Source: an uncultured Anaerolineales bacterium
Lineage (GTDB): Bacteria > Chloroflexota > Anaerolineae > Aggregatilineales > Aggregatilineaceae
Length of the DNA stretch: 64,000 nt
Reading direction: 5' to 3'
Assembly: GCA_937135955.1 (NCBI GenBank)
Contig: CAKZOB010000032.1
Location: forward strand, 47,987 to 111,986
Both the position numbers and the translations under genes were made by a program. Positions 7,627 through 19,531 of this stretch are shown in pieces (positions within the stretch are counted from its first letter, which is position 1; every line of letters starts with the position of its first letter). The notes beneath the pieces were generated by a model. That model searched no databases. It was not told where the DNA came from and saw only the letters and a list, made by a program, of their open reading frames with translations.

Positions 7627-9045
7627 TCAGCCGATGTGATGGTAGGTATCCCAGCCGAAATAGGTAGTGAACGCTTCGTAAAGCACGTCGGCAGAATGCG
7701 AGGCGTTCATGGCTGCGTGATGCTCGAAGCCGTTCTTGCAGATGTAGCGCAACAGGCCTTGCAGGTTGGGCACGCGCACCACGGCCCGGCTGCCGAACGT
7801 ATCCAGCGGATCGTCCACGAACTGGCCATCGCCCACGTAGGCGCGGATGCGCCCGGTCTTGTCCTCGGTGGTGATGCGGGCGTAACTGAACGGCCCCGCC
7901 GGCGTGCGCCCCGCCACCGTGCCATAGGTGTTTTCCGTGCCTAGCGTGGTGGCCAGAATCTCGGCGTTGGCCATCTTCACTTCGCCGAAGAAGCTCTTGG
8001 CCCAGTTGCCGCAGTGGAACAGCACGCATTTGTCCGGATCGTCGCCGTAGTTGTTGTTCCAGTCCACCAGAGCGCTGGGCCTGCCGGAGGCCAGTTGCAG
8101 GGCGTACATGGACAGTGCACCGGTGATGTCCACTTCGCAGGCGCTGGGCATCAGGCGCTCACTCATCAGGCTCATCAAGGTGCACACGTTCACGCCGTAG
8201 TTGCGCTGTAGCGAACTCCAGCACTGGATGGCGGTCGCCGTGATGTCGTTCTCGGCCATCCAGTCGTCCAGCACAATGCCCAGCCTGGCCTGCCTGACGA
8301 CGGCCTCGTGCGGCACTCCTCCTACCGGCACATAGGCGGCGATCTGCTCCAGCTTCTGGCGGACGCGCGGGTCGTCGTCGGCCAGTTTCGCCGCCCAGCC
8401 GAAGACCTCCGAGAGATCGAGCGTCTGCACGCTGATGCCGAACGCCTGCAACAGCTTCTCGCTGTAGCGCGTGGTGTTGAAGGCATTGGGGCGCGCCCCT
8501 ACCGCTCCCAGCCGCACATTGCGCATCCCCTTGACCACGCGGCACACCCCCACGAACTTCCGCAGATCGGCCTTGAAGGAGTCCGTATCCGGATAGACGG
8601 TGTGCAGGCTCGTCACAGAGAAGGGATAGTCGTACTGATAGAGGTTGTTGCAGACCGAAATCTTGCCGCAGAAGGCGTCGCGGCGGCGCTCCAGGTGGAA
8701 TTTGTCCAGATCGTCCGGGAACGCCTGCACCAGGATCGGCACGCGCAACCCCGATAGCTTGATCGCCTCGGCCACGCCCTTCTCGTCGCCGAAGTTGGGC
8801 AGGCTGACCAGGATGCCGTCAATGCTGGCGCTGTGCTGCCGGAACAACTCGGCGCAGCGTTTGGCATGTTGCCAGGTTTCTACAGCTCCAAAAGGTGTGT
8901 CCTGCTCGCTGAGGACGACATAGCCGATGCCCAGCTCGTCCAGCACGCGCAGCAACTCGGCGCGCCCTTCGGAGATGAGCACATCAGGGAAGAAATCGCG
9001 GTTGCCAACAATGACGCCCAAGGTAATTTTGTTCTCATTGCTCAT
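7627..9045 (-). CDS. L-fucose/L-arabinose isomerase superfamily protein
   Basis: This 472-aa protein is related to the FucI/AraA fold of ketol isomerases. The N-terminal two-thirds contains [21 protein letters not shown] and [10 protein letters not shown] segments. The C-terminal part has the conserved metal-site-like [13 protein letters not shown] and LVDWNNNYG, and a final lobe with [11 protein letters not shown]. Such enzymes interconvert aldoses and ketoses with Mn2+. The exact sugar is not evident; the FGGY kinase and split transketolase suggest a pentose-size ketose. The ATG has GGAGTG upstream, and the gene begins six bases after the kinase stop. It is the last gene of the operon. Confidence 0.82.
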   Translation of the reverse strand: MSNENKITLGVIVGNRDFFPDVLISEGRAELLRVLDELGIGYVVLSEQDTPFGAVETWQHAKRCAELFRQHSASIDGILVSLPNFGDEKGVAEAIKLSGLRVPILVQAFPDDLDKFHLERRRDAFCGKISVCNNLYQYDYPFSVTSLHTVYPDTDSFKADLRKFVGVCRVVKGMRNVRLGAVGARPNAFNTTRYSEKLLQAFGISVQTLDLSEVFGWAAKLADDDPRVRQKLEQIAAYVPVGGVPHEAVVRQARLGIVLDDWMAENDITATAIQCWSSLQRNYGVNVCTLMSLMSERLMPSACEVDITGALSMYALQLASGRPSALVDWNNNYGDDPDKCVLFHCGNWAKSFFGEVKMANAEILATTLGTENTYGTVAGRTPAGPFSYARITTEDKTGRIRAYVGDGQFVDDPLDTFGSRAVVRVPNLQGLLRYICKNGFEHHAAMNASHSADVLYEAFTTYFGWDTYHHIG

Positions 9046-9051
9046 GATTTT

Positions 9052-10539
9052 TCACTCCACTAACACGCGGCGGACGGCAGCCTGCCAGCCCGCGTAATAC
9101 CTGGAAACCTGCCCCTCATCCATGAGCGGCGCATAGTCCACCGCTTCGGCGGGCAGGCGAGCCAAATCGTCCAGCGTCCGGCAGACCCCCGCGCCCAGCA
9201 ACCCCATCATGACCGCGCCCAGCGCCGAGAGTTCCGGCAGAGAGGACGCGCGCAGGCGGTAGCGGGTGATGTCGGCCACAAACTGCATCAGAAAGCGATT
9301 GCGCACCGCGCCGCCGTCTGCGTGGATCACTTCCAACGGAACGCCGGCGTCCTGGGCCATCGCCCGCAGCACATCGCAGACCTGGTAGGCGATGGCTTCC
9401 AGCGCGGCCCGCGCAAGATGGTTGCGCGTGGTGGCCGGCGTCAGGCCGACGATCGCGCCCCTGGCGTCGGGCCGCCAGTAGGGCGCGCCCAGCCCCACGA
9501 AGGCGGGCACCAGATAGACGCCACCGTTGTCCGGCACGGCCAGCGCCATGCCCTCGGTCTCGGCGGAAGACGCGATCAGCCCCACCTGATCGCGCAGCCA
9601 GGCCACAGTTGCGCCGGTGAAGTTGATGTTGCCCTCGAAGGCGTAGACCGGTCGCCCATTCAGCACCCACCCGACGGCGGTCACAATGCCGTTGGTCGAG
9701 CGGCGGATCACGTCGCCCAGGTTGAGCAAGACAGACGATCCCGTGCCGAAGGTCACCTTGGCCATGCCTGGCTCGAAACACCGCTCGGCAAAGAGCGCCG
9801 CCTGCGAATCGCCCATCACGCCGTAGATGGGGATCGGGCGCGGGAGCAGGCCGTCTACGTCCGTCTCGCCGAAGGCAGCGCAGCTCTCTCGCACTTCCGG
9901 CAAAGCGGTCAGCGGTATGCCGAAGAGATCGCACAGCGTCTCGTCCCAGCCCAGGCGAGCGATATTGTAGAGCAGGGTGCGGCTGGCGTTGGTGTGATCG
10001 GTGGCAAAGACTTCCCCCCGCGTCAGGCGGTAGACCAGATAGGCATCTATGGTGCCCACCAGAGCGCGACCCTCCCGCACCGCCTCCTTGATCGCCGGTT
10101 CGTGGGCGAACAGCCAGGTCAGCTTGGGGGCGGGGAAATAGGGATCAATCTTCAGGCCGGTCGCGTTCTGCACCAGGGCGTCATGCCCCTCCTCGACCAG
10201 TTCGCGGCAGACACCTTCGGCGCGGTTGCACTGCCAGACGATGGCGTGATGCAGCGGGCGACCCGTCCCCCGCTCGAAAACAACCACTGTCTCGCGCTGA
10301 TTGGTCAGGCTGAGGAAAAGCAGCTCGTCCCCGACCTGAGGATGGCGGTCGAGTAACGTCGCGATAGCACGGCAGGTGTTGTGGTAGATTTCGTCGGCGT
10401 CGTGTTCCACCCACCCCGGTTGCGGGTAATACTGACGATGCTCAATGCTGGTGCTGTTCAGCAGCGCCCCGCTGCTGCTGAAGAGCATGGCCTTGGTGGC
10501 CGACGTGCTTTGGTCAACGGCGAGGATGATCGGCGTCAT
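9052..10539 (-). CDS. FGGY-family carbohydrate kinase (glycerol kinase-like)
   Basis: This 495-aa kinase has the FGGY fold: an N-terminal ATP/phosphate loop (AVDQSTSATKAMLF), the QYYPQPGWVEHD segment, LTNQRETVVVFERGTG, GVMGDSQAALFAERCF and VTFGTGSSVLLNLG. A C-terminal DGGAVRN segment corresponds to the family signature. The closest recognisable type is glycerol kinase, but the operon (isomerase, transketolase, mutarotase, ribose-type importer) argues for a ketose substrate. The ATG at 10539 overlaps the transketolase stop (ATGA). It belongs to the same transcript as all neighbours. Confidence 0.87.
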   Translation of the reverse strand: MTPIILAVDQSTSATKAMLFSSSGALLNSTSIEHRQYYPQPGWVEHDADEIYHNTCRAIATLLDRHPQVGDELLFLSLTNQRETVVVFERGTGRPLHHAIVWQCNRAEGVCRELVEEGHDALVQNATGLKIDPYFPAPKLTWLFAHEPAIKEAVREGRALVGTIDAYLVYRLTRGEVFATDHTNASRTLLYNIARLGWDETLCDLFGIPLTALPEVRESCAAFGETDVDGLLPRPIPIYGVMGDSQAALFAERCFEPGMAKVTFGTGSSVLLNLGDVIRRSTNGIVTAVGWVLNGRPVYAFEGNINFTGATVAWLRDQVGLIASSAETEGMALAVPDNGGVYLVPAFVGLGAPYWRPDARGAIVGLTPATTRNHLARAALEAIAYQVCDVLRAMAQDAGVPLEVIHADGGAVRNRFLMQFVADITRYRLRASSLPELSALGAVMMGLLGAGVCRTLDDLARLPAEAVDYAPLMDEGQVSRYYAGWQAAVRRVLVE

Positions 10540-11486
10540 TGGATCAGTTCCACCTCCAGTAACTGCCGCGCCCGCTGTGCCAACCCCTCGCCGCTGATGC
10601 CGTAGTGGACGAAAATCTCCATCTGACTGCCCGTGACCGTGTACTCGTCGGGGATGCCCACGATACAGAATGGCCTGATCAGGCCATGTTGCAGCAACAC
10701 CGACGCACAGGCTTCGCCCAGGCCACCGTAGACGCTGTGCTCTTCGACGGTGATCAGGGCGCGCGAACGGCGCGCCGCATTCAACAGTGTCTCGACATCG
10801 AGCGGCTTGACCGTGTGCATACTGATCACCCCGCACGATACGCCCTCGGCGCGCAGCAGTTCGCTCGCTTCGACGGCGGGGGCGACCGCCTCGCCCGCGG
10901 CGACGAAAGTGACATCGCTCCCCTGCGCCAGCGTGATCGCCTTGCCAATGGCGAAAGGTGTGCCGGGGCGGTGTAGATGCGGCATGGGTTTCTTGCCAAA
11001 GCGCAGATAGAGCGGGCGCGGATGTGTCACAGCGGCGCGCACGGCTTCGCGCGTCTCAAAGTTGTCGGCAGGGACGACGATGTCAATGTTGTTGATGGCG
11101 CGCAGCGCAGCCAGATCGTGCAACGAGTGATGGGTCGAACCCAGCGCCCCGTAGCTGACCCCCGCGCTGATCCCCACCAATTTGACCTTCTGGTCGGAAT
11201 ACCCCACGTCGTTCTTGATCTGCTCCAGGGCGCGCGCAGTCAGGAAGCAGGCCGGCGAGACGCCGAAGACGATCTTGCCCGCCGCCGCCAGGCCAGCAGC
11301 GATGCCCACCAGATTTTGCTCGGCGATGCCCACCTCAATGAGCTGATCGGGCAACTGCTCGGCAAACGGTTGCAGCTTGCCAGAGCCGCGCGAGTCGCTG
11401 GTGAGCACCAGGATATCGGGGTTGTCACGCGCCAGTTCGAGCAGGGTTGCTGCGAATTCGTCAAGGTTGGGACGACCGAGTTCCAT
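10536..11486 (-). CDS. Transketolase, C-terminal subunit
   Basis: This 316-aa protein holds the pyrimidine-binding and C-terminal domains of a split transketolase. It includes EVGIAEQNLVGIAAGLA, with the Glu that activates thiamine diphosphate, GVSYGALGSTHHSLHDLAALRA and the VTVEEHSVYGGLG-like region of the last domain. It complements the N-terminal subunit encoded one base upstream. In split enzymes both chains form the thiamine site at their interface. Translation is coupled to the kinase gene at its end. Location in a sugar operon rather than with central metabolism suggests a dedicated ketose-phosphate substrate. Confidence 0.92.
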   Translation of the reverse strand: MELGRPNLDEFAATLLELARDNPDILVLTSDSRGSGKLQPFAEQLPDQLIEVGIAEQNLVGIAAGLAAAGKIVFGVSPACFLTARALEQIKNDVGYSDQKVKLVGISAGVSYGALGSTHHSLHDLAALRAINNIDIVVPADNFETREAVRAAVTHPRPLYLRFGKKPMPHLHRPGTPFAIGKAITLAQGSDVTFVAAGEAVAPAVEASELLRAEGVSCGVISMHTVKPLDVETLLNAARRSRALITVEEHSVYGGLGEACASVLLQHGLIRPFCIVGIPDEYTVTGSQMEIFVHYGISGEGLAQRARQLLEVELIQ

Positions 11487-11487
11487 G

Positions 11488-12324
11488 TCACACCACCACC
11501 TTCAACAGCCGCTCGGCCTCGTCTAGCTCAGCCAGGGCGCGCGCCAGTTCGTCGTCGCTGGGCACTTTGTGATGCCAGTTGAGCGCATTTTCGATGAAAC
11601 TCACGCCCTTGCCCTTGACCGTCCTGGCCAGGATCAGGTTGGGCTTGCCCGGCGCAAACGGCAGCGCTTCGAAAACCCGCAACAGATCGCCAATGTCGTT
11701 GCCGTCGCAGGTGCGCACAGCGAAACCAAAAGCCGTGAACTTGTCTGTCAGCGATTCGAGCGACATCACCTGCTCGGTAGGGCCGCTGATCTGCAGGCCA
11801 TTGCGATCCACGATAGCGACCAGGTTGTCGAGCCGGTAGTGCGCCGCGCTCATGGACGCCTCCCAGTTCGAGCCTTCGGTGAGTTCGCCATCGCCCAGCA
11901 GGGTGAAGACGCGGTAAGGGCGCTTGTCCTTCTTGGCGGCCAGCGCCAGCCCCACAGCGACCGATAAGCCATGACCCAGTGCGCCGGTGTTCTGCTCAAT
12001 CCCTGGGACTTTGCGCGTGGGATGCCCGACAAAATGTGACTGGTAGCGACTGAGGGTGTACAGCGCCTCAGCGGGGAAGAACCCGCGGTCGGCCAGCACC
12101 GTATACAGGGCCTCCACGGCGTGCCCTTTGCTCTGAATATAGCGATCCCGGTTGGGATCGGAGAAATTTTCCGGCGAGACATTCATCACATGGTTGTAGA
12201 GGACGTTGAGAATGTCAATGCACGAGAGGCTTCCTCCGGTATGGCCTGCCTTGGCGTGATGAATGATGGTGAGGATTGTCCTGCGATATGCTACCGATTT
12301 CAGCCTCAGTTCCTGTTCGGTCAT
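11488..12324 (-). CDS. Transketolase, N-terminal subunit
   Basis: This 278-aa thiamine-diphosphate-binding subunit has the HAKAGHTGGSLSCIDIL start, SKGHAVEALYTVLA, GALGHGLSVAVGLALAAK and the ThDP motif GDGELTEGSNWEA followed by the Asn of VAIVDRNGLQ. The ATG at 12324 has GGGAGG upstream; the longer in-frame extension has no family similarity. It pairs with the C-terminal subunit that begins one base beyond its stop. Together they should transfer a two-carbon unit from a ketose phosphate produced by the kinase encoded downstream. Confidence 0.92.
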   Translation of the reverse strand: MTEQELRLKSVAYRRTILTIIHHAKAGHTGGSLSCIDILNVLYNHVMNVSPENFSDPNRDRYIQSKGHAVEALYTVLADRGFFPAEALYTLSRYQSHFVGHPTRKVPGIEQNTGALGHGLSVAVGLALAAKKDKRPYRVFTLLGDGELTEGSNWEASMSAAHYRLDNLVAIVDRNGLQISGPTEQVMSLESLTDKFTAFGFAVRTCDGNDIGDLLRVFEALPFAPGKPNLILARTVKGKGVSFIENALNWHHKVPSDDELARALAELDEAERLLKVVV

Positions 12325-12361
12325 GGCCTTCAGCCTCCCTGTGAATGGGCACACCAGGCGG

Positions 12362-12781
12362 CTAGCTCGCCAACACGACGCCAATGGTGAGCAGAATGCA
12401 CGCCCAGGTGCGCTGCTCACCCGTGGCAATGACCAGGGCGGTATCGGCAGAACGCGCCGCCTCGTAGAAGGGGAAACGCCCCAGCGTCTGGATTTCGACA
12501 TCCGGCAGGATATGCCGGTAGTCCTGGAAGATGGGCGGCTCCGGGCCAGTGTCAGGAGCGATAGCGTGGGCGGCTTCGATCGGGATCGCCCCGGCCAGCA
12601 CTTCCAACACGTCGGGCACGCTGAGCTTGCCAGGGGCCAGGTTCAGGTAGACGCGCGTTGCTGCCGGATGGGCACCTGTGGAAAAGGGATAGTTGCTGTC
12701 CGCCACCAGCACCTTGGAGCCATGCCCGGCAGAAGCCAGCGCCTGCAAAATTTGAGGATGCAGCAACTTGGTACGGAGCAT
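12362..12781 (-). CDS. RbsD/FucU family sugar mutarotase
   Basis: This 139-aa protein matches the RbsD/FucU family, which equilibrates pyranose/furanose or alpha/beta anomers of imported sugars. The active-site start GHGSKVLVADSNYP (His20) and the EAARSADTALVIATGEQR end are typical. Its place between the binding protein and the metabolic enzymes fits preparation of the imported anomer for isomerisation. The ATG has AGGGGA upstream. Sequence alone does not separate fucose- from ribose-type members. Confidence 0.88.
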   Translation of the reverse strand: MLRTKLLHPQILQALASAGHGSKVLVADSNYPFSTGAHPAATRVYLNLAPGKLSVPDVLEVLAGAIPIEAAHAIAPDTGPEPPIFQDYRHILPDVEIQTLGRFPFYEAARSADTALVIATGEQRTWACILLTIGVVLAS

Positions 12782-12835
12782 GTTCTATATCCCCTGATCA
12801 ACTCGACTATGCAGCTATTCAGGCTCTGTGGGGTG

Positions 12836-12868
12836 GTGCAGGTAACCGGACAACCCGGTTACCTGCAC
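12836..12868 (-). promoter_or_regulatory. Intra-operon hairpin after the binding-protein gene
   Basis: GTGCAGGTAACCGG (12836-12849) and CCGGTTACCTGCAC (12855-12868) form a perfect 14-bp stem with a 5-base loop, 34 bases after the stop of the sugar-binding protein gene. There is no T tract on the minus-strand side. As in ribose and maltose operons, it more likely protects the 3' end of the binding-protein mRNA or partly attenuates than fully terminates. Confidence 0.75.
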
Positions 12869-12902
12869 AGAAAGGTCACGCTGCAGCGCACTTCATACCG
12901 GC

Positions 12903-13895
<993 letters not shown>

Positions 13896-13991
13896 CTAAA
13901 ACACAGATACAGGGTTGTAGTTAGACGACAGACGAAATGTTCATAGTCTTTCTCTGATCTGCGCACACCTCCTTTTACCGCGCAGGCAGGA

Positions 13992-15053
13992 TCAGCGCTT
14001 GCGCTCCTGCAACTGCTGCTGCACCTGATCAATGATGACGGCCAGGATGATGACGAAGCCGGTGATAACCATCTGCCAGAACGAGCTTAGCCCTTCCAGG
14101 ATCATGCCGTTGCGCAGCACGCCGATGACGAACGCGCCGACGATGGTGCCCAGGATGGTGCCGCGCCCCCCTGCCAGCGACGTACCGCCCAGCACCACTG
14201 CCGCAATAGCGTTGAGTTCCCAGGTCTCGCCTGTGGAGGGGTGCGAGGCCACCAGTTGCGAGGTCACGATCAACCCCACGACCGCGGCACAGAAACCGCT
14301 GATCACATAAGTCAGCAGGGTGATGGTCTTGACGCGCACGCCCGAAAGTTCCGCCGCGCGCCGGTTGCCGCCGATGGCGTAGACCTGCCGCCCGAAAGGC
14401 GTCTTCTTGGTGATGAAGATGGCCAGCAAGCCCAACCCAATCATGATCCAGATCGAGTAGGGCAACCCCAGGAAGGTCCCCGCCCCCAGTTTGGGGAAGC
14501 CAGTGTTATGCAGTTCGGGCTTGCCAATCAGGTTGGGGAAGGTCGCGCCGTTGTTGCGCAGCAGCGAAAAGCCGCGCGCCATGTAGAGCGTGCCCAGCGT
14601 GGCGATGAAGGGAGCGACGTTGAAGCGCGTGATCAGGATGCCGTTGATCAGCCCGACAAACATCCCCACCAGAATCGAAATCAACCCCACCATCCACACA
14701 TTGAAGTAGACCACCTTGTTCAACGGCTCCAGCACCAGCCCTTCGTTGATCAGGCCGCCGGCGATCATGCCCGTCAGCCCCACAATCGAGCCAACCGACA
14801 GGTCAATGCCGCCCGTGAGGATGACAAAGGTCATGCCAATGCCCAGAATGGCGTTGATAGCTACCTGTTTGGCCAGGATGATCTGATTGCTCTCTTTGGT
14901 GAACGGCTCCGAAACTATAGTGAAAAACGTCAGCAGCAGGATAAGGGCAATGAAGGCGCGCAGTTGAACCAACAGGCCCTGCAAGGTCACACGCCCCCGA
15001 AAAGTTCTGGCAATGCTGACAGTTTCGGACGACTGAAGCTTCGCGTCGGCCAT
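13992..15053 (-). CDS. Ribose-type sugar ABC transporter permease
   Basis: This integral membrane permease (about 353 aa) of the RbsC/BPD_transp_2 family has eight to ten hydrophobic spans. It carries the family segments VILTGGIDLSVGSIVGLTGM and RRAAELSGVRVK, then NAIAAVVLGGTSLAGGRGT near the end. It forms the channel with the ATPase encoded just upstream. The ATG two codons inside a TTG-started frame has AAAGGA at good spacing; the ATPase stop lies within three bases of it. Confidence 0.93.
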   Translation of the reverse strand: MADAKLQSSETVSIARTFRGRVTLQGLLVQLRAFIALILLLTFFTIVSEPFTKESNQIILAKQVAINAILGIGMTFVILTGGIDLSVGSIVGLTGMIAGGLINEGLVLEPLNKVVYFNVWMVGLISILVGMFVGLINGILITRFNVAPFIATLGTLYMARGFSLLRNNGATFPNLIGKPELHNTGFPKLGAGTFLGLPYSIWIMIGLGLLAIFITKKTPFGRQVYAIGGNRRAAELSGVRVKTITLLTYVISGFCAAVVGLIVTSQLVASHPSTGETWELNAIAAVVLGGTSLAGGRGTILGTIVGAFVIGVLRNGMILEGLSSFWQMVITGFVIILAVIIDQVQQQLQERKR

Positions 15054-15055
15054 AC

Positions 15056-16617
<1,562 letters not shown>

Positions 16618-16618
<1 letters not shown>

Positions 16619-17316
16619 CAGTCCCCTACCTCAAGCTCTACAGGTACGACGACAACGTTGTTGCGGTCTTCGAGCGTGAAGGCCCCTACGAAACGCACAG
16701 GCTTGCCCACGTACCTGGCAGGGTCTATTTCCGCAATGGCGTCAGGCGTATCAACGCCCAGCGCCGCGGCGATGTGCTGGACGATGCGCTCGCCCATGGC
16801 ATTGGCCACCCCAGCGAATTCTTGTTGATTGGTGAAGTTGCCGTATTCAATGAAACCGACGGCATCGCGCACGCCCGCCCGTTGACTGATCTTGATCAGC
16901 GGGCCTATGACCAGGGTCAGATCGGCAGTGCCGTCGGGGGGGGTCAGATCAACGGTCATCACGCCGGAGCGCGAGGATGTATCCACCCCCGCGATCACAC
17001 CCTCACCGCGCACCATGAAGCTGTACGGTCCGGTGCCCGACCGGTGCCCATAACGGGCGATGGCCCCCTGCTGATCAGAGTCAATTTCCGCCAGCAAGGC
17101 GGTCAGTTCCTGGGCCTTTTCGCGATAAGTGGGCAGGACGCGCGACTCCCAGATTTCCTCCACATACGCTTCGGGGCTGAAGCCAGCTTTCAGGCCCTGG
17201 TCTTCTTCGAGCGTGCGCACGGTGGCGATCACACAGCCGCTCAACCAGCTTGCCACCAATACCATCAGCGCCAACAAGGCACCTGTTCTGAGAGCGGGCC
17301 GGTCAAACAGAGCCAT
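16618..17316 (-). CDS. DUF2291 family lipoprotein of the sugar operon
   Basis: This 232-aa lipoprotein has its lipid-attachment Cys in WLSGCVIA. The mature protein matches DUF2291, a family typically encoded beside ribose-type importers: YVEEIWESRVLPT, IARYGHRSGTGPYSFMVRGEG, GPLIKISQRAGVRDAVGFI and the NFTNQQEFAGVANA segment. The role is unknown; attachment outside the membrane next to an importer suggests an accessory or assembly function. It is the first gene of the operon, starting at the ATG at 17316 with GAGGAG upstream, 80 bases downstream of the operator/promoter region. The longer upstream frame has no ribosome site. Confidence 0.85.
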
Positions 17317-17398
17317 CGAACTACTCCTCACATCAAAACAGTGGGAATGCGGAGCCAGGAAGGGGATAATGGTCGGTGTGGGATCATCTTGATTTGAA

Positions 17399-17436
17399 TA
17401 TTTATTCATCATATAATGAATATGCAAGTTCATTAT
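17399..17436 (-). promoter_or_regulatory. Promoter with overlapping AT-rich operators for the sugar operon
   Basis: On the minus strand a TTGCAT -35 (17422-17427) and a TAAATA -10 (17399-17404) are 17 bases apart. ATTCATCATATAATGAAT (17404-17421) is a near-perfect palindrome filling the spacer. ATAATGAA (17413-17420) and TTCATTAT (17429-17436) form a second perfect inverted pair overlapping the -35. Binding here would block RNA polymerase. The SorC-type regulator encoded divergently at 17818 is the obvious candidate ligand-responsive protein. Confidence 0.65.
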
Positions 17437-17486
17437 CAGTGTACAGCAGCTCGCAAAGGCTGTCAAGTCATTGGGGAGGCTTGCCA

Positions 17487-17680
17487 GGGGGATTGCATCA
17501 AACCGCTGGCCGCTTTACCTCACCCCTAGCCTCGCTTCGCTCGGCTTGCCCCCTCTCCGATCCGGAGAGGGGGCAGCGAGGCGCGCGAGCGCCAAGCGGG
17601 GGTGAGATCAACCAGAAGATCACACCTGAGCTTACTTCTGCCCATGGTTCTGCTGGCTGGTCTTGATGCGATTACCCTGT
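17487..17680 (+). repeat. Dispersed repeat family A, copy 2
   Basis: This is a full-length copy in the same orientation as the one at 4611, with an internal GC-rich hairpin (CCCTCTCCGATCCGGAGAGGG). It ends in the conserved core finishing GCGATTACCCTG. It lies between the sugar operon promoter and the regulator gene; the remaining ~130 bases before the regulator show no other feature. Confidence 0.82.
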
Positions 17681-17817
17681 AGGGCTTGCCAATTTTGACG
17701 ACCGCCGCAGTCCACCGATGACGCAAGAGCAGTTCGCGCCGCATGTCGAGCACACAGAGCCAAACCAATGCTGTTTGCTCGTCATGCGCCAGAGCAGACG
17801 CCCAGAAGGAGGAACCC

Positions 17818-18780
17818 ATGTCACAGATCGAAGAACTGCGACTGCTGGCCAAAGTAGCTCATCTCTATTACCGGCAGGAAATGAGTCAGGCAGAAATTGC
17901 GCAGCGACTCTCGCTCTCGCAGGCCACCATCTCGCGCCTGCTCAAGCGCGCTGAGAAGGAAGGGATCGTGCGCATCACGGTCAGCATCCCGCCCGGCGTC
18001 TTTTCTGACCTGGAACAAAGCCTAGTCGAACGCTACAGTTTGCACGAAGCCATTGTCGTGGATTGCGAACGCCCCGACGACGAAGAGGCCATTCAGCGCC
18101 TGCTGGGTGCTGCCGCCGCCTATTACCTGGAAAACACTCTCAAGCGCGAGGATGTCATCGGCATTTCGTCGTGGAGCGCCACCCTGCTGGCGATGGTAGA
18201 CGCCATGCGCCCTCTGCCGCGCTCCATTGATGCACAGGTCGTGCAGATTCTGGGCGGCGTGGGGCAACCCGACGCTGAAGTGCACGCCACCCACCTGACC
18301 AATCGCCTGGCCAGGCTGGTGCACGGCAAGGCCGTCTTCCTGCCTGCACCGGGTATTGTCGGCTCGGAAGAAGCGCGGCGCGTTCTGCTGGCCGACCCCT
18401 ACGTGACCGAAGCGGTCACACTGTTCGAACGCCTCACCGTGGCACTGGTCGGCATCGGCTCGGTCGAGCCGTCTAAGCTGCTGGCCCGCAGCGGCAACGT
18501 CTTCTCTGAAGCCGAACTCAACCTGGCGCGCCGTCAGGGTGCGGTAGGCGATGTGTGTCTACGCTTTTTCGACGCCGAGGGGTATCCGGTCATCACCGAG
18601 CTGGACAGGCGCGTGATCGGCATCCCGCTCGAACAACTGCGGCGCGTCGAACGCACGGTAGGCATCGCCGGCAGCAGCCGCAAACACGTCGCCATTCGCG
18701 GTGCACTGCGTGGAGGGTGGGTCAATGTGCTGATCACCGATCGCTTCACGGCAGAAATGTTGCTCAACGAAACGGGCTGA
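17818..18780 (+). CDS. SorC/DeoR-type sugar-binding transcriptional regulator
   Basis: This 320-aa regulator has an N-terminal helix-turn-helix (about residues 20-45: QEMSQAEIAQRLSLSQATISRLL) and a C-terminal sugar-phosphate-binding domain. That domain includes GISSWSATLLAMVDAM, QILGGVGQPDAEVHATHLTNRLA, LFERLTVALVGIGSVEP and VIGIPLEQLRRVERTVGIAGSSRKHVAIRGAL. SorC-family proteins respond to phosphorylated sugars and control adjacent catabolic operons. It is divergent to the sugar operon, whose promoter contains palindromes, so it is probably its regulator. The ATG at 17818 has AGGAGG five bases upstream; the frame extends further upstream without support. Confidence 0.93.
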   Translation: MSQIEELRLLAKVAHLYYRQEMSQAEIAQRLSLSQATISRLLKRAEKEGIVRITVSIPPGVFSDLEQSLVERYSLHEAIVVDCERPDDEEAIQRLLGAAAAYYLENTLKREDVIGISSWSATLLAMVDAMRPLPRSIDAQVVQILGGVGQPDAEVHATHLTNRLARLVHGKAVFLPAPGIVGSEEARRVLLADPYVTEAVTLFERLTVALVGIGSVEPSKLLARSGNVFSEAELNLARRQGAVGDVCLRFFDAEGYPVITELDRRVIGIPLEQLRRVERTVGIAGSSRKHVAIRGALRGGWVNVLITDRFTAEMLLNETG

Positions 18781-18848
18781 TCCTGGCCACTGCCGTGACT
18801 TTTTGCTGTTTCCACCAGGCCGCACTGCCAGTAGGCCATTTTCCCCTC

Positions 18849-18877
18849 TTGTCTGCTGACACAGATAGTGCTACAGT
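18849..18877 (+). promoter_or_regulatory. Possible promoter for the membrane protein gene at 18985
   Basis: TTGTCT (18849-18854) and TACAGT (18872-18877) are 17 bases apart, upstream of the next plus-strand gene. The fit to consensus is moderate, so this is tentative. Confidence 0.35.
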
Positions 18878-18984
18878 GTCGGTAATAGAAAAGCGAGTCC
18901 TGAGTCACGGGTCTGGCGTTCTTCACTCAGGGCTACCGGCTTTCTCCCGTAAACTGCTCGCGTCTTTCTCCAAGGAGGTAATCT

Positions 18985-19443
18985 ATGGCTCAGCAACGTA
19001 AACCACAAGATCAGGCACAACGCGTTCTGGATCAGCTAGGCATCGAGACCGGCCTGGGGTTGCAGACAGTGATCATCGCCCTGGTAGCCGGTGTCATTGG
19101 CGCTCTCATCGACCGCATCCTGGAATTGCCCACTGGAACCCTCCAATTCGCCTTTGGTGGCGCGCTGATCGCTGCCCTCGGCGGCCCGCTCTACTACCTG
19201 CTCAAGGGCAGCAAGGAAAGCGTCGCGGCCACGGTCATGGGCGCCGTCAATGGCTTTCTGGCCCTGCTGGCCTGGTGGATCGCGACCAAGCTCATTGGCG
19301 AGCGCGAGGCAGGGATTCTCAAGTACAACCCTGCCGACAACCTGGATTTCCTGGACGTGCTGGTCAGCGGGGTGATTGTCGGGCTGCTCAGCTACGGCTG
19401 GTTTGTGCTGGTGCGCCGTCTGCCCGGCCTGCTCCGGCGCTGA
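18985..19443 (+). CDS. Small four-helix membrane protein of unknown function
   Basis: I do not recognise this 152-aa protein. After a hydrophilic start (about 20 residues) it has four hydrophobic spans, roughly residues 30-50, 55-75, 82-105 and 122-143. The loop between spans 3 and 4 reads GEREAGILKYNPADNLDF, and the C terminus is basic (RRLPGLLRR), suggesting a cytoplasmic end. The ribosome site AAGGAGG is strong. It is a single-gene unit, closed by the hairpin at 19477. It may be a structural or stress-related membrane protein; no function is proposed. Confidence 0.7.
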   Translation: MAQQRKPQDQAQRVLDQLGIETGLGLQTVIIALVAGVIGALIDRILELPTGTLQFAFGGALIAALGGPLYYLLKGSKESVAATVMGAVNGFLALLAWWIATKLIGEREAGILKYNPADNLDFLDVLVSGVIVGLLSYGWFVLVRRLPGLLRR

Positions 19444-19476
19444 TCTGCCCTGCTGTATGGCCCTGGAAAAGTTACA

Positions 19477-19503
19477 GGCGGCCTGGTGTTGCACCAAGCC
19501 GCC
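19477..19503. terminator. Bidirectional hairpin between convergent genes
   Basis: GGCGGCCTGGTG (19477-19488) and CACCAAGCCGCC (19492-19503) pair with one mismatch around a TTG loop. CTTTA follows on the plus strand, and TGTAACTTTTCC on the minus strand. It lies between the converging membrane-protein and heme O synthase genes and probably stops both. Confidence 0.7.
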
Positions 19504-19531
19504 CTTTATGATTGGCGTGTATGCCGAACTT

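Noticed and set aside
12836..12868. Full transcription terminator splitting the sugar operon
   Set aside because: There is a strong stem but no T tract, and the mutarotase and transketolase genes downstream have no evident promoter; mRNA stabilisation fits better.
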